DNA of 64,000 bases, taken from assembly GCA_024682375.1 (NCBI GenBank), contig JAIKZI010000066.1, positions 1 to 64,000 of the forward strand, read 5' to 3'. The DNA is from Lachnospiraceae bacterium (GTDB lineage: Bacteria > Bacillota > Clostridia > Lachnospirales > Lachnospiraceae). The translations under genes and the position numbers were made by a program. The notes beneath the pieces are model-generated. The model worked only from the letters and a program-made list of their open reading frames with translations. It had not been told where the DNA came from and made no database searches. Below, piece by piece: positions 1 to 10,161 of the stretch. Each line of letters opens with the position of its first letter. The first letter of the stretch is position 1.

Positions 1-803
1 TTTGTAGGATCCTTCTTTACCATATTCGCATATCGAATAATGTAAAGAACTACGATTAAAGTTCCAAGAACTAGACCTACAAGTCTAAAATTCATTCCTT
101 CTGTAAAGCTGATTCCTGCTGCATTAGATGCAATAACTGTACAGAATGGGTTAACAGTTGAGAACATAGTACCAATTGCAGAACCCATATAGATAGCAGC
201 GATACCAACCATAGCATCATATCCTGCTGCCAGAAATATCGGAATTACAATCGGGTAAAAAGCAATCGTCTCCTCTGCCATACCAAATGTTGTTCCACCT
301 AGAGAAATCAGAAATGTAACAAAGATAATAAGTATATACTCATGTCCCTTTGTCGCTCTAGATAGTGCTGCAATACCGGACTTAATTGCTCCAGTATAAT
401 TGATTACACCGACTACACCACCAATCATAAATACGAATAGGATGATATCGATACAATCCTGAATACCAGCAACAGGTGCCAATACTACTTCTTTAGGACC
501 CTGAGGATTAGCCTTAACCTTTTCGTAAGTACCTGGAATTGCGATAGGCTTATTGATACTTCCATCAGTGAACTTTGTAACACTATTCTTGATGCCAAGT
601 TTATCAAGTGTCTTCTGTGTAGCATCAAGTTCTTTTGTACTGCCGTCAGGCTTTGTCTCTACGAATACATTGTTTTCTGCATTGTACTCGAGTTTTGCAT
701 AAGAACCTGCGTCAATAAAGTGGGTCAATACTGCTGCCAAGATAAGAACGATGAACAGAACAGTAAAGGCTGTCGGGAAAGACAGCTTTTTCTTTTTTTC
801 CAT
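1..803 (-). CDS. YfcC/DcuC-family membrane transporter, partial (C-terminus runs off the window start)
   Basis: Open minus-strand frame from ATG at 803: MEKKKKLSFPTAFTVLFIVLILAAVLTHFIDAGSYAKLEY...; hydrophobic, GGTTFGMAEET-type motif also present in the complete YfcC-like protein at 30598-32037. Confidence 0.8.
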   Translation of the reverse strand, partial: MEKKKKLSFPTAFTVLFIVLILAAVLTHFIDAGSYAKLEYNAENNVFVETKPDGSTKELDATQKTLDKLGIKNSVTKFTDGSINKPIAIPGTYEKVKANPQGPKEVVLAPVAGIQDCIDIILFVFMIGGVVGVINYTGAIKSGIAALSRATKGHEYILIIFVTFLISLGGTTFGMAEETIAFYPIVIPIFLAAGYDAMVGIAAIYMGSAIGTMFSTVNPFCTVIASNAAGISFTEGMNFRLVGLVLGTLIVVLYIIRYANMVKKDPT

Positions 804-935
804 AATTTCTTCCCCCATAAGCTAAATGTGTGAGTTATTCAAGAAAATTATACCACTTGTTAATCAATTCACCGTTGCAATAAATTCATCTTAAAGTTGT
901 CCTATTTTCATTTTTATTTTATATTTATAAATCTT

Positions 936-1919
936 TTAAAAAATATATCCCAAACCTTTGAAACTTTCAGCTTGTTTTTCATCCTCAAATTTCACTGTAA
1001 GGATTCCCTGATTAATAGAAATATTCTTTCCCAAAATTTTTATATGCCTCTGCGAAACGTAATGTGTCCATTTTGTATTTCTATTTGCAATCTGCTTCCC
1101 ATTGCTATAAACACACAAAATATTTTCCCCCGGATAATCTACTATATCGGAAAAAAGAACTATTCCATTGCCATCTGATAAAAAGCCCTTTCTACCATTT
1201 CCTAAAATTGGCTTTTCAATTTCTATACTATATTTAAGACCATCCTTCTTAAATCTATTTACCCGTATCCAAAAAGCTTTTTCAAAATATTGAGTTTCTA
1301 TATTCTTTGGTTTTTCTTTTTTCTGAATTGGACTTGGATCATTTAAAATCTCCGAATCCACTACTTCTTCTACAGCTCTTGCAAATATCTCATATCCTTC
1401 ATCATTAGGATGAGTTCCATCGCAAACCAATGCATCATAACCTCTCAAATCTTCCTGAAATGGCTGTATCGTATCTACTACTGGAATCCTATAATAGTTT
1501 GCAATTTTTAAAATGCTATTCATCTTGTTCGTGTATTCTTTTTGAGAATGCTCTTGAATTGATATAATTGAGCAAAGAGGATATTGCGTAAGTATCTTTC
1601 GAATCAATGCCTCGTAGTAAATCTCGAAGTCAGTTTCCTCATCGTTATGACCGAAACAGATAAATACAAGGTCATATTTAATATCTTTATCTATCTGAAG
1701 CAAACGTACAAAACCCGCAAAAGCTGATTCACCTCCCAACGAAACATTTGTCATCATCACTTCTGCACCATACTTTTCTTCAATATGATCTTTTAAAAGA
1801 GCTGGCCAGGCCTTCGAATCATCCGAAGCGCCATAACCAACACCTATAGAATCCCCTACGATAAGAATATTTACTTTCTCACCGTTTCTTATTTTTTTGA
1901 ATGCACTTATTTTTTCCAT
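936..1919 (-). CDS. SGNH/GDSL-type esterase or lipase family protein
   Basis: GDSIGVGYG block, GGES, FGHND, and DGTHPN catalytic Asp/His block. Confidence 0.85.
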   Translation of the reverse strand: MEKISAFKKIRNGEKVNILIVGDSIGVGYGASDDSKAWPALLKDHIEEKYGAEVMMTNVSLGGESAFAGFVRLLQIDKDIKYDLVFICFGHNDEETDFEIYYEALIRKILTQYPLCSIISIQEHSQKEYTNKMNSILKIANYYRIPVVDTIQPFQEDLRGYDALVCDGTHPNDEGYEIFARAVEEVVDSEILNDPSPIQKKEKPKNIETQYFEKAFWIRVNRFKKDGLKYSIEIEKPILGNGRKGFLSDGNGIVLFSDIVDYPGENILCVYSNGKQIANRNTKWTHYVSQRHIKILGKNISINQGILTVKFEDEKQAESFKGLGYIF

Positions 1920-1971
1920 GAAAAAAGCCCCTTTTATTAATCTATTATCTATCTAGTTAAACTTCCCTTTA

Positions 1972-2856
1972 CTATTTTTCTAAGAATCGTTTCAAATCTT
2001 CTAAAGTCTTTTCTGCTTCTTTTCTTCCCTCCTGGTAAACTCTCTCAAGTTCTTTTGGATCACTCTCTGTTCTAGAGATACCTAGTGCCTTCGATGGTCT
2101 GATAACAAAAGATGTACCCTCTATTTCTCTCTTCTTTATCTCTTCCATCTGGTGATTATACATATCAGGTCTCTTCGCAAGAGCCTCAGCTACTTTAGGA
2201 TATTTTCTAAGTGCTACTTTTAAAAGAGCTACACTTTTACCCTTCTTCTTTCTGTATCCTTCAGGCTGAGTCAAAATGATGAGGTTTCGATTATAACCTA
2301 GATCCTCCATATGTTTAAAAGGAACTGAATCAGTAATTCCACCATCTAAAAGCGTATATCCACTTACTTTAACCGGCTTAGATACTATTGGCATTGATGC
2401 AGAAGCTTGCATCCATTTAATATCTGTCCCCTTGCCTTTCATACATTTATGATATACACATTTTCCTGTAACCACGTTAGTAGCACCAATATAAAACTCG
2501 AGAGGATTCTTTTCAAAAGTTTTTTGATCAAACGGATCCAACTTTTCAGGAATCTCATGGTAACAAAAGTCAGCACCATATAAATCACCTGTCTTCATCA
2601 AAGAACTGAAACTGCAGAATCTAGGATCCTTACTATATTTTTTGTTATATCTAATTGCTCTTCCAATCTGTTTTGATTTGAAATTACAACCAAAAGCTGC
2701 ACCGGCCGAGATTCCAGCCGCCCCATCAAAATCAATATTATTTTCCATAAGGACATCTATAACACCACACGTAAACATTCCACGCATAGCTCCGCCCTCC
2801 ATGATAAGGCCTCTCTTTATCTTCTTTTCTGTATTTGTACTAGTCATTAAAATCAC
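1972..2856 (-). CDS. Patatin-like phospholipase family protein
   Basis: GGAMRGMF oxyanion motif, GISAGA nucleophile motif, DGGITDS dyad. Confidence 0.9.
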   Translation of the reverse strand: MILMTSTNTEKKIKRGLIMEGGAMRGMFTCGVIDVLMENNIDFDGAAGISAGAAFGCNFKSKQIGRAIRYNKKYSKDPRFCSFSSLMKTGDLYGADFCYHEIPEKLDPFDQKTFEKNPLEFYIGATNVVTGKCVYHKCMKGKGTDIKWMQASASMPIVSKPVKVSGYTLLDGGITDSVPFKHMEDLGYNRNLIILTQPEGYRKKKGKSVALLKVALRKYPKVAEALAKRPDMYNHQMEEIKKREIEGTSFVIRPSKALGISRTESDPKELERVYQEGRKEAEKTLEDLKRFLEK

Positions 2857-2876
2857 CCCTGTTACTATAAAACAGT

Positions 2877-4286
2877 CTACACCCTTACAATCTTCACTAC
2901 CGTCTCCACATGCACCGTATTCGGGAACTGATCCACAGGAGTGACTTCACAAATCTTATAGCCACCCTCACAAATCAACTTTAAATCACGAGCAAGAGTT
3001 GACGGATTACAACTTACATAAACAATCCTTTTAGGTGCCATCTTATGCATAGTCTCAATGCACTTAGAATCTAAGCCCTTACGAGGAGGATCTACACAGA
3101 TCACATCAGGATGGATACTCTTCGAATCAGCATTCTCCTCTGCTGCCTTACGATAAAACTCAGGCAAAACCTCCTCAGCCTTACCAACAAAAAATTCTGT
3201 GTTATCAATTCCATTCAACTTAGCATTTTTACGTGCATCTAAAACAGCAGGCTCAACTATCTCAATTCCATAAACCTTCTTAGCTTTCTTAGCTAAAAAT
3301 AGAGAAATCGAACCAATTCCACAATACAAATCCCAAACAGTCTCTTCACCTGTCAAATTCGCATACTCAAGAGCCTTATTATAAAGCTTCTCTGTCTGAT
3401 ATGGGTTTACCTGGAAAAAAGACTGCGCACTTATCGAAAACTTGATATCACCGATCTGATCCTCAATAGTATCTTTTCCATAGATAACTCTAGTCTTTCG
3501 ACCTAAAATGACATTATCTTTTCTAGTATTTGTATTTACTGAAATAGAAGCTATCTTTGGAAGTTCCTCTATCAATCTGGAAACTAACTCATCCTCAAAG
3601 TTTCTATTCAAAACTTCTATGCTCTCGCCATTTACGATAAAGCAAACCATAATCTCGCCGCTCTTATATCCGTAACGAATCAAGATATGACGAACCAAAC
3701 CCTTGCCGGTTACTTCATCGTATGGAGGAATATTTTTTTCCTGCATAAAATCAGAAACGACTTTTGTAATTATGGAATTATCTTCACTTCCGAGCATGCA
3801 ATCATCAATTGGCACAATTCTATGACTATGATTTGCATAAAATCCAGTGATAACTTTTCCATCACGATTCATGCCAACAGGATACTGCGCCTTATTTCTA
3901 TAACGAATCGGCTTATCCATTCCGATAATCGGCTTCATAACACCATCGACAAAACCTTCCTCGAAACCTCCAAGCCTAATTAAGTCCGAACGAACCTTAG
4001 CAGCTTTCCACTCAAGCTGCTTCTCGTAACTAAGCTCCTGAATCTGGCATCCACCGCACTGCTTCGCAATAGGGCAAAAAGGCTTCACTCTATCACAGGA
4101 TGGCTCATCTACAGAAATCACTCTTGCAAAACCATGTGTCTTCTTAAGCTTTGTAATTCCTGCCGTTATAGTATCGCCTTTTATAGCTCCAGGCACGAAA
4201 AAGGCCATTCCTTCGTAATGGCCTATTCCTTCACCGTTCACTCCGATGTCTTCGATATAAAGTTTAATTACATCATTCTTTTCCAT
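2877..4286 (-). CDS. rlmD: 23S rRNA (uracil-C5)-methyltransferase, RlmD/RumA family
   Basis: TRAM-like N-terminus, Fe-S cysteines (CDRVKPFCPIAKQCGGCQIQ), DLYCGIGSISLFLA, DPPRKGLD, YVSCNPSTLARD. Confidence 0.93.
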   Translation of the reverse strand: MEKNDVIKLYIEDIGVNGEGIGHYEGMAFFVPGAIKGDTITAGITKLKKTHGFARVISVDEPSCDRVKPFCPIAKQCGGCQIQELSYEKQLEWKAAKVRSDLIRLGGFEEGFVDGVMKPIIGMDKPIRYRNKAQYPVGMNRDGKVITGFYANHSHRIVPIDDCMLGSEDNSIITKVVSDFMQEKNIPPYDEVTGKGLVRHILIRYGYKSGEIMVCFIVNGESIEVLNRNFEDELVSRLIEELPKIASISVNTNTRKDNVILGRKTRVIYGKDTIEDQIGDIKFSISAQSFFQVNPYQTEKLYNKALEYANLTGEETVWDLYCGIGSISLFLAKKAKKVYGIEIVEPAVLDARKNAKLNGIDNTEFFVGKAEEVLPEFYRKAAEENADSKSIHPDVICVDPPRKGLDSKCIETMHKMAPKRIVYVSCNPSTLARDLKLICEGGYKICEVTPVDQFPNTVHVETVVKIVRV

Positions 4287-4289
4287 AAA

Positions 4290-5249
4290 TTAAATATCCT
4301 CTGAGCTTGTCGCTCTGAAGTTTGTCTCAAGGAATCTGTTGTATCCCATCCAACCCTTTGAATCAGGTGTACTGTTTTCAAGAGCTTCTCTAAATGTCTC
4401 CATCTTTGCATCCATATTATCAGCATGTGAAAGCGCTACTGCTTCGATAAGAGCTGGTACCTTTGGTGAACCAAACTCAAGCTGACCATGATGAGCTAGG
4501 ATACAATGGATAAGCTCGTTCTTCTTCTTTTCCGGAAAATCAGGAATATTCTTTATCTTATCGCGAACCATTCCTGCACCGAGCACAATATGACCGAGAA
4601 GCTGGCCCTCGTCTGTATAGATGTTTTCAGGGAACTCTGAAAGCTCGTCTACCTTTCCAATATCATGACAAATTGCTGCTGTCACAAGAAGGTCACGATC
4701 TAACATGCTTCCGTAGTGACGAGCAAAATGATTGCAAAGTGATGCAACCGAAAGTGTGTGCTCTAAAAGTCCACCACTGAATCCATGATGAACAGACTTG
4801 GCAGCTGAATGAGCCTTAAAAGTCTTTATAAACTCCTGATCCTCTACAAAAAAGCTCTGAAGAAGCTTCTTCATATATGGCTTCTCGATAGAATCGATAA
4901 GCGCGAGCAAATTATTATACATCTTATCTATATCGAAACGACTTACTGGAACATAATCTGCCGGATTATAAGTTCCTTCATCAGCCTTCTTAATCTTGTA
5001 AATCTTGAACTGCAAAGTTCCATTATATAAAGTAACATCACCAGAACATACAACGAAATCCAAGTCATTTACTTCAAAAATTCCCGGATCTGATGGTGAC
5101 CAAACCTTTCCATCAAGCTTACCTGTCTTATCACAAAGCTCAATTGAAAGATAATCCTTTCCAGCCTTTGTCGTCTGGTTTACAACTTTCTTGCAAAGGA
5201 ATACATTATCTGCTAAACGCATTCCATCATTCATTTCATTAATGAACAT
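4290..5249 (-). CDS. yhaM: 3'-5' exoribonuclease YhaM family (OB-fold plus HD domain)
   Basis: OB-fold N-terminus; HHGFSGGLLEHTLSV...ICHDIGK HD motif. Confidence 0.9.
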   Translation of the reverse strand: MFINEMNDGMRLADNVFLCKKVVNQTTKAGKDYLSIELCDKTGKLDGKVWSPSDPGIFEVNDLDFVVCSGDVTLYNGTLQFKIYKIKKADEGTYNPADYVPVSRFDIDKMYNNLLALIDSIEKPYMKKLLQSFFVEDQEFIKTFKAHSAAKSVHHGFSGGLLEHTLSVASLCNHFARHYGSMLDRDLLVTAAICHDIGKVDELSEFPENIYTDEGQLLGHIVLGAGMVRDKIKNIPDFPEKKKNELIHCILAHHGQLEFGSPKVPALIEAVALSHADNMDAKMETFREALENSTPDSKGWMGYNRFLETNFRATSSEDI

Positions 5250-5430
5250 TAATATCTCCGTTCTAATTATATCTAAAACTATTTCTAGCCCATTTTCTCA
5301 ATGTTCACATTATAAATTCAATCAAACATTCTATGCAACCTTATCTTTCATTATTAAGGAAAAAATAATATCCATTTATGTTATAATCATTTAGTTAATT
5401 TAAACAGTTTTAACATATATAAGGAAAGTT

Positions 5431-7827
5431 ATGAACAAAAAAGTTTATCACACTCTTGAATTTGACAAAATTGTAGAAAGACTCTGTGATTTGGCTTCAA
5501 GCGACAAGGGAAAATCCTATTGTTCACTTCTCGCTCCTATCACAGATATTGAAAAAATAAAAGTTCGCCAAACTGAAACAGCAGATGCTCTTGCTCGTGT
5601 AATAAGAGATGGAAATATTTCTTTCTCAGGAGCTAAAGACATAAACGTTTTTAAAAAGCGTCTTGAAATCGGTGGAACCCTCAATATGGCTGAGTTTTTA
5701 ACCATTGGAGGGCTTCTTTCTGCTGCTCATACTGCGATTAGTTATAATGAATCCTCTAAAGAAAGCGACAGAAAAGATACTCTGACTGATTATTTTAATT
5801 CTCTTTCTTCCTGCGATTCACTTCGAAAAGAAATTCAAAGAACTATTCTTTCTGAAGATGAAATTTCTGATGATGCTACTCCAGAACTTCGAAGTATTCG
5901 ACGCAAAATCGGTGGCTTTTCAGACAAAATTCGTTCTGAAATGACACGTCTTCTAGCTGGAAAGGCCCGTGATTTTCTTCAGGATTCTGTAATAACTGAA
6001 CGTGACGGCCGCTACTGTCTTCCAGTAAAAGCTGAGTTTAAATCACAAGTTCCAGGTATCGTCCACGATCAGAGTTCCAGTGGTCAAACGCTCTTCATCG
6101 AGCCAATCTCAGTAGTGAAGATGGACAACGAACTTAAAGAACTTTTTGCCGAAGAGAAAAAAGAAATCAACCGTTACCTTGCTTCACTTTCAGCTCAGGC
6201 ACAAGAACACCTTTCAGAGCTAGAAATCGACTTCAAGGTTCTATCCGAACTCGATTTCATCTTTGCAAAGGCTTATCTTGCGGAAAAAATGAATGCCATC
6301 AAGCCTGAACTTAACACAGACGGTCGTATTAATCTTCGAAAGGCAAGACACCCGCTCCTCTCTCAGGACAAGGTTGTCCCTATCGATGTAAATTTAGGAA
6401 TAGATTTCAACCAGCTAATCATCACAGGACCTAATACTGGTGGTAAAACAGTTACTCTAAAAACAGTTGGTCTTCTTACTCTTATGGCTCAGGCTGGTCT
6501 TCATATTCCAGCTGGCGACAGAAGTGAAATGTCCGTATTCCACAACGTTTACGCTGATATCGGAGATGAACAGAGTATCGAACAATCGTTATCAACATTC
6601 TCAGGTCATATGACAAACGTTGTTAACATTCTTCGTTCTGTTGAACAGAGTGGAAAGGATTCACTCGTACTTTTCGACGAGCTTTGTGCTGGTACTGATC
6701 CTACAGAAGGAAGCGCTCTTGCTACATCAATTCTTGATGAATTACACCGCGAGGAAATTAGAGTTCTTGCCACAACTCACTATAGTGAATTGAAGATTTA
6801 TGCGCTTTCAACTCCAGGAGTAGAAAATGCTTCTTGTGAATTCTCCGTAGAGACCTTAAGTCCTACTTACCGTCTCCTCATCGGAATTCCTGGAAAGAGT
6901 AACGCTTTCGCTATTTCAAGAAAACTCGGTCTTTCCGATGCAATCATAGAAGATGCAAAAGAACTCATCTCTAAGGAAGATCAATCTTTTGAAGATATGA
7001 TTTCTGATCTTGAGGAAAAAAGACTTTCCATCGAACGCACTGAGTCAAAAATCAAGCGTGATAATGAGGAAATAAAAGCCCTAAAGGCTGAAATTGAAAA
7101 GCAGAAGAAAGAACTTAACGACAAGAAAGCCCACCTCATCGAGGAGGCTCATAAAGATGCAGCTCGCATCCTAAAAGAAGCTAAAGACGAGGCAGATTCA
7201 ACAATCAAATCCATGAGAAAACTAAAGGCCCAAAACCCTGACCTCTCAGAAATGGAATCACTTCGTACCGGCCTTTCAAAGAAGTTAAACCAGGCTCAAT
7301 CCAAATCTTCTATGAAGATCAAAAAAGCAAAAAGCACAGGCACAGTAAAGGCCGACCAGCTCCACATCGGTGATATGGTAAGAGTTCTTTCTCTAAACCT
7401 ATCCGGAACCATCCACTCTCTTCCAAACAAAAAGGGTGAACTTACAGTCCAGATGGGTATCATGCAGTCAAAAGTAAACATTAATGATATCGAACTCATG
7501 CAGGAAGATGACACTGCTAAGAAATTCAGAGAGAAAAAAAGAAAGACAGCAACTCACACCTTCTCAGGTGGTTCTGCAATGTCTATCTCTCCAGAGCTAA
7601 AGCTTCTGGGCCTCACAGTTGATGAAGCTATCTCGAAGCTTGACAAGTACATAGACGACGCTTACATCTCGCACCTTAAATCAGTACGTATCGTCCACGG
7701 CAAAGGCACAGGAGCCCTCAGAAACGCCGTACAGGACTATCTCAACACAAATGCTTATGTGAAGTCATATGATAAGGCTGCATATGGCGAAGGTGATGAT
7801 GGTGTTACAGTGGTTAAATTGTTCTAG
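5431..7827 (+). CDS. mutS2: Endonuclease MutS2 / ribosome-collision factor family, with C-terminal Smr domain
   Basis: ITGPNTGGKTVTLKT Walker A; DELCAGTDPTEGSALA; coiled coil; Smr VRIVHGKGTGALR. Confidence 0.97.
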   Translation: MNKKVYHTLEFDKIVERLCDLASSDKGKSYCSLLAPITDIEKIKVRQTETADALARVIRDGNISFSGAKDINVFKKRLEIGGTLNMAEFLTIGGLLSAAHTAISYNESSKESDRKDTLTDYFNSLSSCDSLRKEIQRTILSEDEISDDATPELRSIRRKIGGFSDKIRSEMTRLLAGKARDFLQDSVITERDGRYCLPVKAEFKSQVPGIVHDQSSSGQTLFIEPISVVKMDNELKELFAEEKKEINRYLASLSAQAQEHLSELEIDFKVLSELDFIFAKAYLAEKMNAIKPELNTDGRINLRKARHPLLSQDKVVPIDVNLGIDFNQLIITGPNTGGKTVTLKTVGLLTLMAQAGLHIPAGDRSEMSVFHNVYADIGDEQSIEQSLSTFSGHMTNVVNILRSVEQSGKDSLVLFDELCAGTDPTEGSALATSILDELHREEIRVLATTHYSELKIYALSTPGVENASCEFSVETLSPTYRLLIGIPGKSNAFAISRKLGLSDAIIEDAKELISKEDQSFEDMISDLEEKRLSIERTESKIKRDNEEIKALKAEIEKQKKELNDKKAHLIEEAHKDAARILKEAKDEADSTIKSMRKLKAQNPDLSEMESLRTGLSKKLNQAQSKSSMKIKKAKSTGTVKADQLHIGDMVRVLSLNLSGTIHSLPNKKGELTVQMGIMQSKVNINDIELMQEDDTAKKFREKKRKTATHTFSGGSAMSISPELKLLGLTVDEAISKLDKYIDDAYISHLKSVRIVHGKGTGALRNAVQDYLNTNAYVKSYDKAAYGEGDDGVTVVKLF

Positions 7828-7879
7828 TCCTTCTACATTATTTATACAAAAAATATATAGATTTTATAACATATAAATT

Positions 7880-8060
7880 CAGCAAAAAAGGATTGAATTA
7901 AGGCTTCGGTCGTAGAGTTTCTAATTTATCACGAATCTCTTTTTTTAACGCGAGAGCGAATAACTCGCTTCGCTCAAACATATCCGCTCTCGCTAAAAAG
8001 TAATTCGTGATAAATAAAAATCTCTACCTCCCTGCAGAAAAATTCAATCCTTTTTTGCTG
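7880..8060. repeat. Long nested inverted repeat IR-1 in the mutS2/rplQ convergent intergenic region
   Basis: Perfect 20-bp outer arms 7880-7899/8041-8060 (cagcaaaaaaggattgaatt), 13-bp arms 7924-7936/8003-8015, 9-bp arms 7950-7958/7985-7993. Confidence 0.9.
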
Positions 8061-8195
8061 TCTTTACATGTTCATATAATCTAAATATATTCAACATAAA
8101 TATATCTTCCAAAAACAAACTTACTATTTCCGCAACACTCCTACACCACCCTCCACCAATACTCATTAAATCAAAAAATTTCTCGCAGTATCAAA

Positions 8196-8482
8196 AAAGC
8201 ACTCTGCATTTTTGCAGGGTGCTTTGGGATTTTTTTGTATGTAATTGTATATTTTTCTCTATGACTATTTTTAGCGGAGTGAGCTAGAGATTCAATAGAA
8301 TATTTTTGTTTTTTAGCAATGATGAATATGTCTGAGCGAAGCGAGTTGTTCATCATTGCGTAAAAAAACTTAAAATATGATATTAGAATCTCTGTGAACG
8401 TAGAGTTTTAGTCATAGAGAAAAATATACACCTACATACTATAAAAATAAAAAAAGCACCCTGCAAAAATGCAGAGTGCTTT
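8196..8482. repeat. Long nested inverted repeat IR-2 in the mutS2/rplQ convergent intergenic region
   Basis: Perfect 30-bp outer arms 8196-8225/8453-8482, perfect 22-bp arms 8246-8267/8409-8430, perfect 11-bp inner arms 8316-8326/8349-8359. Confidence 0.92.
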
Positions 8483-8504
8483 AAAAATGCTTGAAAAAGT
8501 AAAA

Positions 8505-9026
8505 TTAGATGAGCTCAAGAAGTACTTCGAGTGCTCCGTCACCTTTTCTCTGGCCAATCTTTACAATTCTTGTGTAACCACCGTTACGGCCAACGTACTT
8601 AGGTGCTACTTCTTCAAAGATGTAGTTAGGTACGTTAAGTGACTTTCTCTTCTTCTGAGAAACAACTTCAGATACAGGGTAAAGAACCTTGAGCATCTGA
8701 CGACGTGCATGAAGTCTTGAAGGCTGATCCTTCTTGATTGTCTTATCAACTGTATCGTATACAGTTACCTTCTTGCCGTCTTTAACTTCTTTAACTCTCT
8801 TACCGTCAGCGTCTTTACGAGCGACTTTAGCCTGAACAGTAACTTCGTCAAAGTTGTTCATCTCTTTAACAGCTGAAGCGATGATTCCTTCAGCGATCTT
8901 TCTTACTTCCTTAGCCTTAGCTTCAGTTGTAACGATCTTTCCGTTAACGAGAAGTGATGTAACCTGTCCTCTAAGAAGAGCTTTTCTCTGTGAAGAAGTT
9001 CTTCCAAGTTTTCTATATTTTGCCAT
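8505..9026 (-). CDS. rplQ: 50S ribosomal protein L17 (with an internal extension)
   Basis: MAKYRKLGRTSSQRKALLRGQVTSLL...; last gene of the alpha operon. Confidence 0.97.
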   Translation of the reverse strand: MAKYRKLGRTSSQRKALLRGQVTSLLVNGKIVTTEAKAKEVRKIAEGIIASAVKEMNNFDEVTVQAKVARKDADGKRVKEVKDGKKVTVYDTVDKTIKKDQPSRLHARRQMLKVLYPVSEVVSQKKRKSLNVPNYIFEEVAPKYVGRNGGYTRIVKIGQRKGDGALEVLLELI

Positions 9027-9156
9027 TTTTTACTCCTTATCTAATGGTATACCAATTGATGCCTTTAGGACTTATTCAATTGGCATATAGTTCCATTTAG
9101 AGATTCAAAGTCATGTGCCTAGACCGGACTTATCATGACCTCTTTAATATTACTTA

Positions 9157-10119
9157 TTAATCTTCAGTGATACGAAGCTTAAGGTTAAGCTCTTCGAGCT
9201 TGTTAAGTACTTCATCAAGAGACTTCTTACCAAGGTTACGAACCTTCATCATCTCATCTGGAGTCTTATTGCAAAGCTCTTCCACTGTATTAATTCCTGC
9301 TCTCTTCAAGCAGTTGAATGAACGAACTGAAAGTTCAAGTTCATCGATTGTCATAGACATTGTAGCATGTGTATTATCTGTCTCCTGTGGAGCGATAACT
9401 GATGCTTCTTTAGCAGCTTCTGTAAGGTTAACGAAGAGGCTTAAGTGCTCTGACATAACCTTAGCAGCAAGACTTACTGCTTCGTCTGGTGCGATAGCTC
9501 CGTTTGTGAAAACGTCGAGTGTAAGCTTATCGTAATCTGTCTGCTGACCAACACGAGTATTTTCAACCTTAAGGTTTACTCTGTCGATTGGTGTGTAGAT
9601 AGAATCGATAGCAATAACACCGATAGGAGTGTCATCAGACTTGTTCTTATCTGCTGAAATGTATCCACGACCATCTGTAATAGTCATATCGATGAAAAGC
9701 TTGCTTTCTTTGCCACCGTTAAGGTGTGCAATTACGAGATCTTTGTTGATGATCTCAAGGTCATCGCTGAGCTGAATATCAGCTGCTGTTACGACGCCTT
9801 CGCCTTCGAAGTCGATATATGCCTTTTTAGGCTCACCATTACCGCTGTTATCACGGATAGCAAGTTCCTTGATATTAAGAACGATCTCTGTTACATCTTC
9901 CTTAACACCAGGGATAGAGCTGAACTCATGAAGTACGCCATCAATTTTGATCTGGCTTACTGCAGCTCCAGGCAGAGAAGAAAGCATGATTCTACGAAGA
10001 GAATTTCCGAGTGTAGTTCCGTAACCTCTTTCAAGAGGCTCAACTACAAAACGGCCATACTTCTTGTCTTCAGATATCTCGGCGATTTCAATGTTGGGTT
10101 TTTTGAAATCAAACACCAC
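9157..10119 (-). CDS. rpoA: DNA-directed RNA polymerase subunit alpha
   Basis: [22 protein letters not shown]-terminal [11 protein letters not shown]. Confidence 0.98.
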   Translation of the reverse strand: MVFDFKKPNIEIAEISEDKKYGRFVVEPLERGYGTTLGNSLRRIMLSSLPGAAVSQIKIDGVLHEFSSIPGVKEDVTEIVLNIKELAIRDNSGNGEPKKAYIDFEGEGVVTAADIQLSDDLEIINKDLVIAHLNGGKESKLFIDMTITDGRGYISADKNKSDDTPIGVIAIDSIYTPIDRVNLKVENTRVGQQTDYDKLTLDVFTNGAIAPDEAVSLAAKVMSEHLSLFVNLTEAAKEASVIAPQETDNTHATMSMTIDELELSVRSFNCLKRAGINTVEELCNKTPDEMMKVRNLGKKSLDEVLNKLEELNLKLRITED

Positions 10120-10161
10120 TGTACCTCCATCCTTTTACTGAATTCTTAGCAACTTTACTTA

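Noticed and set aside
8171-8356. 61-aa minus-strand ORF in the mutS2-rplQ gap
   Set aside because: Lies inside palindrome IR-2; no RBS or family signature.
7880-8482. CRISPR array or IS element
   Set aside because: Arms are inverted, not regularly spaced direct repeats, and no transposase or cas gene is present.
9027-9156. Hairpin ccaattga/tcaattgg between rpoA and rplQ as a regulatory RNA
   Set aside because: Stem is only 8 bp and AT-rich; not distinguishable from chance without conservation data.
9167-9535. Plus-strand ORFs within the ribosomal protein cluster (for example 122 aa antisense to rpoA)
   Set aside because: Antisense to highly conserved genes; composition reflects complementary codon usage.
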